From Myxococcus sp. RHSTA-1-4 (GTDB lineage: Bacteria > Myxococcota > Myxococcia > Myxococcales > Myxococcaceae): DNA of 64,000 bases. A program made the position numbers and the translations under genes. Below the pieces are notes generated by a model. It had not been told where the DNA came from. It searched no databases and was given only the letters and a program-made list of their open reading frames with translations. How positions within the stretch are numbered: position 1 is the stretch's first letter; every line of letters starts with the position of its first letter. The stretch covers positions 310,001 through 374,000 of the forward strand of contig NZ_JAIQDG010000004.1 of assembly GCF_020037125.1 (NCBI RefSeq). Reading direction: 5' to 3'. This document shows positions 32,601 to 40,761 of the stretch, piece after piece.

Positions 32601-34073
32601 TTCGAATACTGGAAGCTCCCCCCGCGCACACAGCCCGACCTGCGCGAGACTCCAACCGCCGCCTCGCTGGCCATGCCCGTCCTCGCGAGCAGGCCCCCCG
32701 AGGCGCGGACGACTGGAGGGCTCAGGTACCTGAACGACCTCATCGTGGGAACGGAGAAGAAGGACGGCAACCCGAAGGTCACGCCCAACTTCTCCTTCAA
32801 GGAGTTCCTGACCAGCCAGCGCCACGGCCGGGTCTTCCAGGGCGACCCGGCAACCGCCTTCAGGCTGGCGGTCCCCCTGGCCCAGCGGCTCCAGGAGCTT
32901 CGCGACCTCTGCAAGCCAAAGAATGGGGAGAAGGAACTCCAGCTCTCGGTGAAGCGGCTCGCCGAGAACGGCCTGTCCCTGCTCGTGACCCCCAACACCG
33001 GGTCCGCCGAGGACCTGACCCTGCTCGCGAAGAAGCTGCGGATGCTCAGCCCCTCCGAGCTCCACTCCGCCGAGTACGTGGAGGCGGAGGAGGCCGTCCG
33101 GCTCACCTACTCCTCGGCCAACTCGTCCGGAGTGCTCCACCTCGAGTTCGACCCGGCCCCCGCCCTGGGGCGGCTCGCCGCGGAGTTGCTGTCCGACGAA
33201 ACGGGGGGCGAGGTGCTGCACGTCCGTCCCCGCTTCATCGCGCCCAACAGCGGGCACGCGCTCCACACGTCCAGGAGGCTCACCGCCGTGGAGGGCGAGA
33301 CAGAGTTGTTCTCCGCCTCGGCGGCGGACATCCGGGCCGCGTGCGGGGAGGACTGCCTCGAGGTCGTCGCGGACAGGTGCCTGCCTCCAGTGAGCCGGTT
33401 CGAGTTCGGAGCCATCCAGGTCAAGATGGGCGCGGGCGTGTTGCGCACCGAGGTGAAGCTGCACGGAGACGCCAACGCATGGAAGGCGGCGGCGCCCATC
33501 ATCAAGCTCGCGGGCATCGTCCAGAACAAGCGCGGGAATGGCGTCCTCCTCGCGGACTGGCCCCTGCTCGACAAGAATGGCCATCGCATCCCGCAGATGT
33601 GGGGCGATAAGCTCACGTTCACCGCGGAGGTCACTCAGCCCGGCAAGGTGGCGACCCCGCCTCCTCCGGTGACGTGCGAGGTGAAGGTCGAGCCGCGCCT
33701 CGAGACGCTGACCTGGAAGCTCCAGGGCAAGAACCTCTGCTTCACGGGCCAGGGGCACTTCATCCCCACGGGCCTGGACTTCCACATCATCTGTGATCGG
33801 CAGGACGCGACCACGGGCCAGTGGGCGGAGGACGCCACCATCACCAGCGCCATCCGCTACAAGCTCCAGGCGGAATTCCCCTGGGGCCAGTGCACGGAGA
33901 CGGGAATCTTCGAGGCGTCTGTCCCCCACCTGCTGCTGAAGAAGGCCGAAGGCCCCTTCCGCTTCTACTGGCGCCGCAGGGTGAACAGGGCGGGCGCCCC
34001 GCTACTGGTGCTGGGCGCGGTCATCGAGGAGCCGCCCCCCCTGGAAGTCACGATGGCCGAACTGGGACTCTAG
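29613..34073 (+). CDS. Giant cargo-like protein with M15 peptidase and M23-like domains
   Basis: This 1486-residue protein has no signal peptide. Residues about 75-230 form an M15 (VanY/LAS-type) peptidase, with zinc ligands H174 and D181 in NHSWGSAIDLN and H221 in HDYMHFEF and likely catalytic D218. Such enzymes cut peptidoglycan stem peptides. Residues about 260-365 resemble an M23 (LytM) fold: H281 and D285 in GVHLEPD, and LYMHLAPP (H356), as in MepM-like enzymes. The remaining 1100 residues are unrecognised, with beta-rich stretches and conserved-looking Cys near the end. ATG 29613 overlaps the lipoprotein stop (ATGA). Size, lack of signal and context suggest a secreted antibacterial effector. 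Confidence 0.75.
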   Translation: MSYGYQEPSYLCLTREAVRDIYKATRAPDELDGHDRFVRTTRVLGNPILTSFKTEQLVPVHLPGFGPQKNETRKVSVNRKLAHLFMAAFEKIKAAHLPYVLYDAGTYNFRYKQNTSVKQAIANLPEYAQLRQGSGFWGSWNSLCAEHDRLNNAFEEEVFCDGRMQKKKELLSNHSWGSAIDLNSTTNPYDKTQRFDMPIRIVEIMEGFGFHWGGYYHDYMHFEFARTQVSGASDEEPSQVVFPFGADPRRESPLKYYFFNEAGAGGFFPLGKQQNLHAGVHLEPDSPAPLVPVRAAMPGYIVAARLMAPGKEGDNEILLSATEGRPLGFVLVRHEFTEPEGTPPPKPFPLYSLYMHLAPPKWGGAESDKAFEKAPWLESFFRMQHGAVVNIDPDSDEVGKTYWAQGPLNPRAENHPVRDRAQPVPGIVGGRPLALAKPSPQEVTEAIEALKKGSIITFDRPLFPVAAGEIIGFLAPGRDVPSEELAPAQDSGASATLARSPRPPAATAPLPRYVHWELFSLSGGDSGLKFLIEKDEALKALLQEVEEQDKKDNFLQMPSDRTPGARNEVQDILGPTGVNIVKELRTARYGTRLRQHFNNGTRFFSAEDTTEKPFTWPLTITLENKYKFPGDPTTVCTLEVQYKKAGDFLSRERFTLSPKRDVPTLTVKLSVPAAADSLSLWSPVFFADRLEVAADVLREKRFQSRAELFKKAARHRWRNLVMNHINEWTPAGLVKQLEARKAEGFFDHLEDKPETTFEKLKEYLLPLTWWDRPATEKDPYGEVPVLADAQGHKKSLFGDSDAMLPRNANVVSMHPVTALWLVDLLVENAVIGLAKEWPPCTLKRDESTLKPPFLGLLFKGHTALSGKEMLTVLVQHGYGTTAGTSAEDVTFWLAAGGDGGAGSEPQVLCRTSYKDGVALGRARAPSWGQWEVYATRADGQRFEPLESRSTTFDVPKPVLTGQPFELGSKPGKLRPLAAGGIVVRQNLPATLPGYVVFEYWKLPPRTQPDLRETPTAASLAMPVLASRPPEARTTGGLRYLNDLIVGTEKKDGNPKVTPNFSFKEFLTSQRHGRVFQGDPATAFRLAVPLAQRLQELRDLCKPKNGEKELQLSVKRLAENGLSLLVTPNTGSAEDLTLLAKKLRMLSPSELHSAEYVEAEEAVRLTYSSANSSGVLHLEFDPAPALGRLAAELLSDETGGEVLHVRPRFIAPNSGHALHTSRRLTAVEGETELFSASAADIRAACGEDCLEVVADRCLPPVSRFEFGAIQVKMGAGVLRTEVKLHGDANAWKAAAPIIKLAGIVQNKRGNGVLLADWPLLDKNGHRIPQMWGDKLTFTAEVTQPGKVATPPPPVTCEVKVEPRLETLTWKLQGKNLCFTGQGHFIPTGLDFHIICDRQDATTGQWAEDATITSAIRYKLQAEFPWGQCTETGIFEASVPHLLLKKAEGPFRFYWRRRVNRAGAPLLVLGAVIEEPPPLEVTMAELGL

Positions 34074-34099
34074 CCACGGCGCGCAGCCGCTCTCGAATC

Positions 34100-36130
34100 A
34101 TGCCCCCACAGAATCCTCCGCAGAACGCCGGGCAGGGCACAGCCTGGACCGCCACCCAGGAGTCCGAGGCCACGCACGTGAGCGCGGGCTACCGGGACGC
34201 CCTGACCTTCGTCCTCGTGCCACGGACGTCCATCCAGTTCGACGCGCCGGACCGCACCGCCTCGCGGCAGCTCATGAACCCGGGAAGCCTGCTCATCGAG
34301 GTTCCCATCCGGGGCAAGGCTATGAACTTCGAGCCCGGCGTGACGCTGGAGTGCGAGCTCGCCTGGCTGGTGAAGCGCGGGAACGGGTCCGCGAGGCCGC
34401 ACTTCGTGGACGGCGCGCGGATGGTCATCGCGCAGAACGGCACCTTCGAAATCAAGGTCAACGGCAAGCCGCCCGTCCTCGACCTCGTCGCCCAGCAGGT
34501 CATCGAGGAGGGAACGCTGGGCTACTCCCTCACGCCCAGGTTCCCCCACGCGGAGACCGCCACCTTCGAGCCGGCCATCCCGTTCAAGAATCACTGCTCC
34601 ATCAGCGTGGACAAGCCGGAAGGGAACGACTGCCGCATTGGCGCGCAGGTGACGTTCACCCCCCACTTCTCCTCCGCCCTCAACCAGGCGGACCTGGAGC
34701 TGCGCGTCATCGAGCTGGACGAGGGCTCGAGCGAAATTGCCTTCGGCACGGCTCAATGCGCCTTCTCGCACCGGTGGGGCCCCGCCGCTTTGTGGATGTT
34801 CCGCTACAACGGCAGCGTGGACTGGGCCATCGGGTTCACGGACGACACCTGCGAGCGCTTTGCGGACGTGGGAGCCGAGGAGGAAGGCAGCTACGAGTTC
34901 TGCTGGCAGCTCTGGGGCCGGAGCCACAAGGACGGTCCCCAGACGCTGCTGGTGCAGGACAAGGAGTTCCTCCGCCTGCCGAAGCCCAAGCTCGAGGATC
35001 TCAGGGTCGAGTACGACAAGTCCTGGGAGGGCACCTGGGAGATCCATGGGAAGATCACCGGCGTGGCCCCCCGCGCCAACCTCACCGTCGAGGTGGCGCT
35101 GGTGGAGCCTCCACCGCCCACGCCAGCGGCGACTGCGGACCGCCGCAGTGATTCCGTCCGGGTCCAGCTCCAGTCGGACGGCGTCTTCGAGGCCCACCTG
35201 GGCGAGCGGCACTGGATGCCGGCCTGGACGTCGCTGAGCCCCATGGCGCCCCCCGCCCCCCCGAAAGCGTACGCCATCCTCACACTCCCGGCTGCGGCGC
35301 GAGACGGCAGGCCGGGCCCCGTCGCGCCCTACCTGAACTTCGATGAGACGAAGTACTCCCCCTACAAGGGAGAGGCGCTCTCCTGGGACTTCGACGCCGA
35401 GTGGGTGTGCTCCGAGGAAGCCACCTCACTGGTGACGCGCCCTCCCCGCCCGACGCGGCGGAGGACGGGCCTCACCCCCAACCCAGCGCCCCCCGTGGAC
35501 GCCGGCGATCAGAAAACCGCGCTCAGCTGGGAAGACGTATGGCGCGACATCATCGCCTGGGAAGGCATCGTGCCGTACATGTACCTGGACACCGAGGGCA
35601 ACGTGACGGTGGGAGCCGGCAACCTGCTCAAGTACGTGGACCCGCCACAGGGGACGAACGGCCTGCTGGCGGCCAGGAGCCATCCCTTCCGGAACATGGA
35701 TGAGGGCCGGCCCGCCACGGTGCAGGAGATCGCCGAGGCCTTCAACAAGGTCAAGGTTATGCCCTGGAGGATGAACCACACCGCGTATGCACAGCGGCCG
35801 AAGATTGGCCTCCTGGACGCGGACATCAAGGAACTGGCGAGGCGCCGCTACGAGACGGAGTTCCTCCCCGCCCTCAAGAAAGGCTTCCCCGACTTCGAGA
35901 CTTATCCTCGCGCCGCCCGCCGCGGGTTGGTTGACGTGACGTATAACGTCGGCATCTCCGTACCCTCGACCTGGAAGAAGCTCATCGCGGCAACCAAGGC
36001 CCGCGACTGGCAGACGGCCTCCGTGGAGTGCAAGACCCCACCCCAGAACCCAGACGACTTCCGCAATAAATGGAGGAAGGAACTCTTCATCTACGCCGCC
36101 AAGGTCGACTGGAAGAAGCCGGGCGCCTGA
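34100..36130 (+). CDS. Cargo-like protein with C-terminal T4-type lysozyme (GH24) domain
   Basis: The 676-residue protein has no signal peptide. Residues 1-370 are unrecognised and beta-rich. A Pro/Arg-rich linker (about 440-470) leads to a GH24 lysozyme domain (about 476-676). Catalytic E488, D497 and T503 lie at the same mutual distances as Glu11, Asp20 and Thr26 of phage T4 lysozyme (WEG, YLDTEGN, VTVGAG). The later helices RRGLVDVTYNVGI also fit. It should hydrolyse the MurNAc-GlcNAc bond. ATG 34100 lies 26 bases after the giant hydrolase. No holin or other phage genes are near, so this is not prophage. It is probably a second secreted effector of the cluster. Confidence 0.82.
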   Translation: MPPQNPPQNAGQGTAWTATQESEATHVSAGYRDALTFVLVPRTSIQFDAPDRTASRQLMNPGSLLIEVPIRGKAMNFEPGVTLECELAWLVKRGNGSARPHFVDGARMVIAQNGTFEIKVNGKPPVLDLVAQQVIEEGTLGYSLTPRFPHAETATFEPAIPFKNHCSISVDKPEGNDCRIGAQVTFTPHFSSALNQADLELRVIELDEGSSEIAFGTAQCAFSHRWGPAALWMFRYNGSVDWAIGFTDDTCERFADVGAEEEGSYEFCWQLWGRSHKDGPQTLLVQDKEFLRLPKPKLEDLRVEYDKSWEGTWEIHGKITGVAPRANLTVEVALVEPPPPTPAATADRRSDSVRVQLQSDGVFEAHLGERHWMPAWTSLSPMAPPAPPKAYAILTLPAAARDGRPGPVAPYLNFDETKYSPYKGEALSWDFDAEWVCSEEATSLVTRPPRPTRRRTGLTPNPAPPVDAGDQKTALSWEDVWRDIIAWEGIVPYMYLDTEGNVTVGAGNLLKYVDPPQGTNGLLAARSHPFRNMDEGRPATVQEIAEAFNKVKVMPWRMNHTAYAQRPKIGLLDADIKELARRRYETEFLPALKKGFPDFETYPRAARRGLVDVTYNVGISVPSTWKKLIAATKARDWQTASVECKTPPQNPDDFRNKWRKELFIYAAKVDWKKPGA

Positions 36131-36143
36131 CGCGGAGGGAGCC

Positions 36144-37532
36144 CTACCGCACCCGCTCGACGCGGTGCTTGCGCCCCTTGATGCGCCCCTCGCTCAGGGC
36201 CTGGAAGGCCACGCGCGCCACGCGGCGGGCGACGGCGACGTAGGCCAGGCGGTCCTGGATCTCAATCTTCCCGACATCCGAGGCGCTCAACCCGCCCGCC
36301 TCTCCCGTCAGCGCTCCGAGAATGTCCCCCGGCCGCATCTTGTCCTTGCGGCCGGCGGAGATGCACAGCGTCTCCCACGCCGAGTCGAGCTTCACCGCGC
36401 CGCGCGGGTCCGCCGAAGGCAGCGCCTCCACGTCCGCGCGCTCCAGCTTCACGCCGGTGGCATGCTCGATGTCCTCCACCTTGCGCGTGTCGCGCGGGGT
36501 GACGAGGGAGATGGCCAGGCCCGTCCTCCCCGCCCGTCCCGTGCGGCCGATGCGGTGCACGTACGGCTCCGGCTGCATGGGCAGGTCGAAGTTGATGACG
36601 GCGTCCAGCGCCTCCACGTCGATGCCACGCCCCGCCACGTCCGTGGCGATGAGGACGCGCGTGCTCCCGTTGCGGAACTTCGCCATCACCCTGTCCCGCT
36701 CGAACTGCTCCAGGTCTCCCTGGAGGCCGTCCGCGCTCACGCCCACGCCGGTGAGGGCCTTCGTCAGCTCCACCACGCCCGCCTTGTGGTTGCAGAAGAC
36801 GATGGCGGAGCCGGGCTGGTGGTGGCGGAGGATTCGCAGCAGGAGCGCCGGCTTCTCCTCCGGCGCGCAGTCGTAGCGGAGCTGCTGGATGGCGGGAGTC
36901 TCACCCACCACCTCCTCCACCGTCACGCGCTCGGGCTGCTTCTGGAACGTGCGGCTCAGCGCCTCGATGTCCGGGGGGAAGGTCGCCGAGAAGAGCACCG
37001 TCTGCCGCCGGGGCGGAGTCGCCGCGAGGATGCGCTCCATGTCCTCCCGGAAGCCCATGTCCAGCATCCGGTCCGCCTCGTCCAGCACCACCGTGGACAG
37101 GTTGCGCGTCTCAAGCACCTCCCGGTCCAGCAGGTCCAGCACGCGGCCGGGCGTGCCGACGGCGATGTGGGCGCCCTTCTCCAGCGCGTCCACCTGGGGA
37201 CGGATGGGCTGACCTCCCGCGAGCACCAGCACCTGGAGGCCGGGCAGCCTGCGGGCCAGCCGGCGAATCTCCCCCGCCACCTGGGCGCACAGCTCCCGCG
37301 TCGGGCAGAGCACCAGCGCCTGGACGCGCCGCGGCTGGAGCCGGACCTTCTGCAGGAGGGGCAGCGCGAAGGCCGCGGTCTTCCCACTGCCCGTCCGGGC
37401 CTGGCCGACGAGGTCCCTGCCCTGCAACAGCACCGGGATGCTCCGGGCCTGGATGGGTGTGGCGGTCTTGAACTCCAGCTCCTCCAGGACCTGGAGCAGG
37501 GGCGGTGCGAGCGGGAGTGCGGCGAAGTCCAT
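36144..37532 (-). CDS. dbpA: DEAD-box RNA helicase, DbpA type
   Basis: The 462-residue protein has all core motifs: Q motif (FKTATPIQ), ARTGSGKT, PTREL, DEAD in LDEADRMLD, SAT in FSATFPP, and HRIGRTGRAG. The C-terminal domain (about 385-462; RKDKMRPGDILGALTGEAGG and KIEIQDRLAYVAV) is the DbpA-type RNA-binding domain that directs the enzyme to hairpin 92 of 23S rRNA in other bacteria. It should act in assembly of the large ribosomal subunit. It converges on the lysozyme gene with a gap of 13 bases and diverges from the antiporter gene across 107 bases. Confidence 0.93.
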   Translation of the reverse strand: MDFAALPLAPPLLQVLEELEFKTATPIQARSIPVLLQGRDLVGQARTGSGKTAAFALPLLQKVRLQPRRVQALVLCPTRELCAQVAGEIRRLARRLPGLQVLVLAGGQPIRPQVDALEKGAHIAVGTPGRVLDLLDREVLETRNLSTVVLDEADRMLDMGFREDMERILAATPPRRQTVLFSATFPPDIEALSRTFQKQPERVTVEEVVGETPAIQQLRYDCAPEEKPALLLRILRHHQPGSAIVFCNHKAGVVELTKALTGVGVSADGLQGDLEQFERDRVMAKFRNGSTRVLIATDVAGRGIDVEALDAVINFDLPMQPEPYVHRIGRTGRAGRTGLAISLVTPRDTRKVEDIEHATGVKLERADVEALPSADPRGAVKLDSAWETLCISAGRKDKMRPGDILGALTGEAGGLSASDVGKIEIQDRLAYVAVARRVARVAFQALSEGRIKGRKHRVERVR

Positions 37533-37639
37533 CTCTGCCTCGAATGCGTCGGGGAGGCACCCTTGTATCCCGGAACCCCTGGCGTGGGGGCTCGCGCGTG
37601 CGCTACGCAGACCCGCCAGCCGATTCTCCAGGTGCTCCC

Positions 37640-39490
37640 ATGGCCGCCAGCTCCCAGGACCCCGTGTACGTGCAGGCGCTCATCTTCCTGGGCGCGGCCG
37701 TGGTCGCCGTGCCCCTCTTCCGCAAGCTGCGCCTGGGCTCCATCCTCGGCTACCTGGCCGCGGGGCTCGTCATCGGCCCCTTCGGGCTCGGACTCTTCAA
37801 GGACTCCACCTCGACGATGCACGTCGCCGAGCTCGGCGTCGTGCTCTTCCTCTTCGTCATCGGGCTGGAGCTCAACCTCACGCGGCTGTGGGCCATGCGC
37901 CGCGACATCTTCGTGCTCGGCACCGCCCAGGTCGTCCTCACCGGCCTGCTCGCCATGCTCTACCCGCTGCTCGTGGCGGGGCGGCCGTGGAAGGCCGCGC
38001 TCATCGCGGGGCTGGGGCTGGCGCTCTCGTCCACCGCGCTCGTCATGCAGATGCTCGGCGAGCGCGGCGAGGTGCAGCAGCCCCACGGCCAGAAGGCGTT
38101 CGCCATCCTCCTGCTGCAGGACCTGGCCATCGTGCCGCTGCTGGCGCTGGTGGCGCTGCTCTCTCCGCAGGACTCGGCCGGGAGCGACCCGCTGTGGCTG
38201 TCCTCGGCGAAGATGCTGGGCGCCGTGGCCGTGGTGGTGCTCACGGGCCGCTACCTGCTCAGCCCCTTCTTCCGGGTGCTCGCGAGCGCGGGCGCCCACG
38301 AGGTGATGACGGCCGCCGCCCTGCTCGTCGTCATCGCGGCGGCCGCCCTGATGACGTCCGTCGGGCTGTCCTCCGCGCTCGGCGCGTTCCTCGCGGGCGT
38401 CCTGCTCGCCGAGTCCAGCTACCGGCACGAGCTGGAGGCGGACATCGAGCCCTTCCGCGGGCTGCTGCTCGGCCTCTTCTTCATCTCCGTCGGGATGACG
38501 GTGGACCTGAAGGTCATCGCGAGCCACTGGGCCCTGCTGCTCGGCGCCCTCGTCACGATTACCGCCATCAAGACGGCGGTGGTGTACGGCCTGCTGCGGC
38601 TGATGCGCAACGGACATGAGGTGGCCGTCCGCACCGCGCTGCTCCTGCCTCAGGGCGGCGAGTTCGGCTTCGTCCTGTTCTCCACCGCGGTGGCCGCCGG
38701 GGTGATGCGGCAGGAGCAGGCCACGCTGCTGGTCGCACTGGTGACACTCACCATGGCGCTCACGCCGCTGCTGGCCGTGCTCGCGCCCCGGCTCGCGCGC
38801 ACGCGTGCGGCGCAGCCCGAGCGCGAGGTGCGCTTCGACGGCGTGAAGGGCTCGGTGCTCATCATCGGCTTCGGCCGGTTCGGTCAGGTGGTCAGCCAGT
38901 TACTGCTGGCGGAGGGCGTGGACGTCACCACCATCGAGAACGACGTGGAGATGATCGAGGCCGCCGAGCGCTTCGGCTTCAAGGTGTACTACGGCGACGG
39001 CACGCGCCTGGACGTGCTGCGTGCCGCGGGCGCGGAGCAGGCGACCCTCATCTGCGTGTGCGTGGAGCACAAGGAGGCCGCCACGCACATCGTGGAGCTG
39101 TGCCGGGCATCCTTTCCCCTGGCGAGGCTGTACGTGCGCTCGTACGACCGCGGGCACTCGCTGGAGTTGCTGGAGAAGGGCGCGCACTTCCAGATGCGCG
39201 AGACGTTCGAGAGCGCCATCGCCTTCGGCCGCGCGGCGCTGGTGGGGCTGGGCCTCCCGCCGGAGCGCGTGGCGGCGGTGGAGGAAGACATCCGCCAGCG
39301 GGACCGCGACCGCTTCGCCATGCAGCAACAGGGCCGGGAACCCACGGCGGCGGGCAAGGACACGCTCTACACCCGCCCCGCTCCCCGCCCCGAGCCCTTC
39401 GTGCATCCCCAGCGCCAGGCCGTGTCGCTGAACCCGGCCCCCCGGCCGGAGGACGCCCCCGGGAAGGAGGGAGACAAGGAGCGCCCCTGA
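37640..39490 (+). CDS. CPA2 cation/proton antiporter, KefB/KefC-like, with TrkA-N domain
   Basis: The 616-residue protein has about 12 membrane segments (residues 10-385) of the CPA2 family, including LAAGLVIGPFGLGLF and ALGAFLAGVLLAESSYRHEL. A cytosolic Rossmann-type RCK/TrkA-N domain follows (about 400-520; LIIGFGRFGQVVSQLL and NDVEMIEAAERFGFKVYYGD). The tail is Pro-rich. It probably exports potassium or exchanges monovalent cations for protons, gated by nucleotide or thiol ligands. No KefF/KefG partner is nearby. The ATG at 37640 begins just before the first membrane segment. Confidence 0.92.
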   Translation: MAASSQDPVYVQALIFLGAAVVAVPLFRKLRLGSILGYLAAGLVIGPFGLGLFKDSTSTMHVAELGVVLFLFVIGLELNLTRLWAMRRDIFVLGTAQVVLTGLLAMLYPLLVAGRPWKAALIAGLGLALSSTALVMQMLGERGEVQQPHGQKAFAILLLQDLAIVPLLALVALLSPQDSAGSDPLWLSSAKMLGAVAVVVLTGRYLLSPFFRVLASAGAHEVMTAAALLVVIAAAALMTSVGLSSALGAFLAGVLLAESSYRHELEADIEPFRGLLLGLFFISVGMTVDLKVIASHWALLLGALVTITAIKTAVVYGLLRLMRNGHEVAVRTALLLPQGGEFGFVLFSTAVAAGVMRQEQATLLVALVTLTMALTPLLAVLAPRLARTRAAQPEREVRFDGVKGSVLIIGFGRFGQVVSQLLLAEGVDVTTIENDVEMIEAAERFGFKVYYGDGTRLDVLRAAGAEQATLICVCVEHKEAATHIVELCRASFPLARLYVRSYDRGHSLELLEKGAHFQMRETFESAIAFGRAALVGLGLPPERVAAVEEDIRQRDRDRFAMQQQGREPTAAGKDTLYTRPAPRPEPFVHPQRQAVSLNPAPRPEDAPGKEGDKERP

Positions 39491-39523
39491 CGGGAGCGCC
39501 GTGGCACCGGGCGGCCCGCGAGC

Positions 39524-40735
39524 TCAGGCCTCCCGGGTGATGGCGACGAGCCGCTCGTGCAGGACGAGGAGCACCAGGGCGCAGCAGGCCAGCACCGGCC
39601 CGACGACTTCCAGGCCGAAGCGCTCGACGAGCAGGCCGGCGACGTTCGGTATCGCGGCGACGCCCAGCGTCGAGGCACTCACCTGGAAGCCGACCGCGTG
39701 GGGCGCGGCCCGTTCACCGACGCGCCGGGGTGTCTCGGCCATGAGCCCCGGGAAGATGGAGGCGAGCGAGAACGAGAGCAGCGGCAGTGCCGCGGCGCCC
39801 CAGGCCTGCCCGGGGATGGCGAAGAGGGCCGAGAAGATGAGCACGCCCACGGTCGCGAAGCGGAGCATCCGGACCTGTCCCACCCGCTCGACGACGAAGC
39901 CCAGCAGGAGCCGCCCCGCGAGGAGCCCTCCCCAGTAGGCCGACACCCAGGTTCCCGCGAGCGTCTCGTCCACGCCGCGGGCCTCGGTGAGGAGGGTGTA
40001 GCTCCACTGGCCGGCGGTGACCTCGATGCCGGTATAGAAGAAGAAGACCGCTATCTGCAGCCAGACCCTGACATCTCGCAGGATGGAGATGCCGCTGAGC
40101 GGCGGCTCGTCCAGGGGCACGGGGCCTGCGCCGACGGGCGCATCCACCACCACGTGGGGTGGCGACGGCTCCGCCTCCCAGAGCCTCCTCGCCGCGAAGA
40201 AGGCCAAGACGAGGACGGCGAGCACGGCGCCGACCACCGCGTAACCCACTCGCCACGAGGCACCGAACCCGAGGACGGCCGTCATGATGGCCGGGCCCGC
40301 CATGGCGCCCGCCGCATAGGCGGCGTGAAGCCAGGACATGTGCTTCGGGCTGAAATGGCGGGCGGCGTGGGTGTTGAGCGCGGCGTCGATGGCACCGGAG
40401 CCGAAGGCCACGACGAGCGCGGCGAGCAGGATGAACACGAAGGCCGGCGCGGCGGAGATGCCGAGGACACCCGCCGCGGCGAGCGCGGTGCTGCCCGCGA
40501 GCAGCAGGCCGATACCGAAGCGCTGGATGAGCCTGCCGGCGAGCAGCCCGGAGCAGAAATAGGCCACCGCCGCGATGGCCACGGGCACGCCGAGGAGCGC
40601 CTGGGAAAGGCCGAAGGTGTCCCGCTGGGACGGCCACGCGACCCCGAGCACGGCATCCGGCAGGCCGAGGCTGACGAAGCCCAGGTAGGCAAGCGTCAGC
40701 AGGGCCACCGGGGAGCGGGAGGTGGAGCGGCTCAT
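39524..40735 (-). CDS. MFS transporter
   Basis: The 403-residue protein has 12 membrane segments and the major facilitator signatures of the first half (LGFVSLGLPDAVLGVAWPS, GRLIQRFG). The substrate cannot be told; the opening resembles MFS members related to YbjJ and FucP-like sugar permeases. It begins 26 bases after the stop of the cyclic-nucleotide-binding protein, so the two may form an operon. The ATG at 40735 begins with MSRSTSRSP just before the first helix. Confidence 0.88.
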   Translation of the reverse strand: MSRSTSRSPVALLTLAYLGFVSLGLPDAVLGVAWPSQRDTFGLSQALLGVPVAIAAVAYFCSGLLAGRLIQRFGIGLLLAGSTALAAAGVLGISAAPAFVFILLAALVVAFGSGAIDAALNTHAARHFSPKHMSWLHAAYAAGAMAGPAIMTAVLGFGASWRVGYAVVGAVLAVLVLAFFAARRLWEAEPSPPHVVVDAPVGAGPVPLDEPPLSGISILRDVRVWLQIAVFFFYTGIEVTAGQWSYTLLTEARGVDETLAGTWVSAYWGGLLAGRLLLGFVVERVGQVRMLRFATVGVLIFSALFAIPGQAWGAAALPLLSFSLASIFPGLMAETPRRVGERAAPHAVGFQVSASTLGVAAIPNVAGLLVERFGLEVVGPVLACCALVLLVLHERLVAITREA

Positions 40736-40761
40736 GTGCTGATGAAACGGCCGGGCGCCGC

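Noticed and set aside
34100-36130. Prophage lysis cassette
   Set aside because: No holin, spanin, portal, terminase or integrase gene is nearby, and the lysozyme domain is joined to a large unknown N-terminus.
36131-36200. Terminator between the lysozyme gene and dbpA
   Set aside because: Only a 5-bp stem (GCACC/GGTGC) within dbpA coding sequence; too weak.
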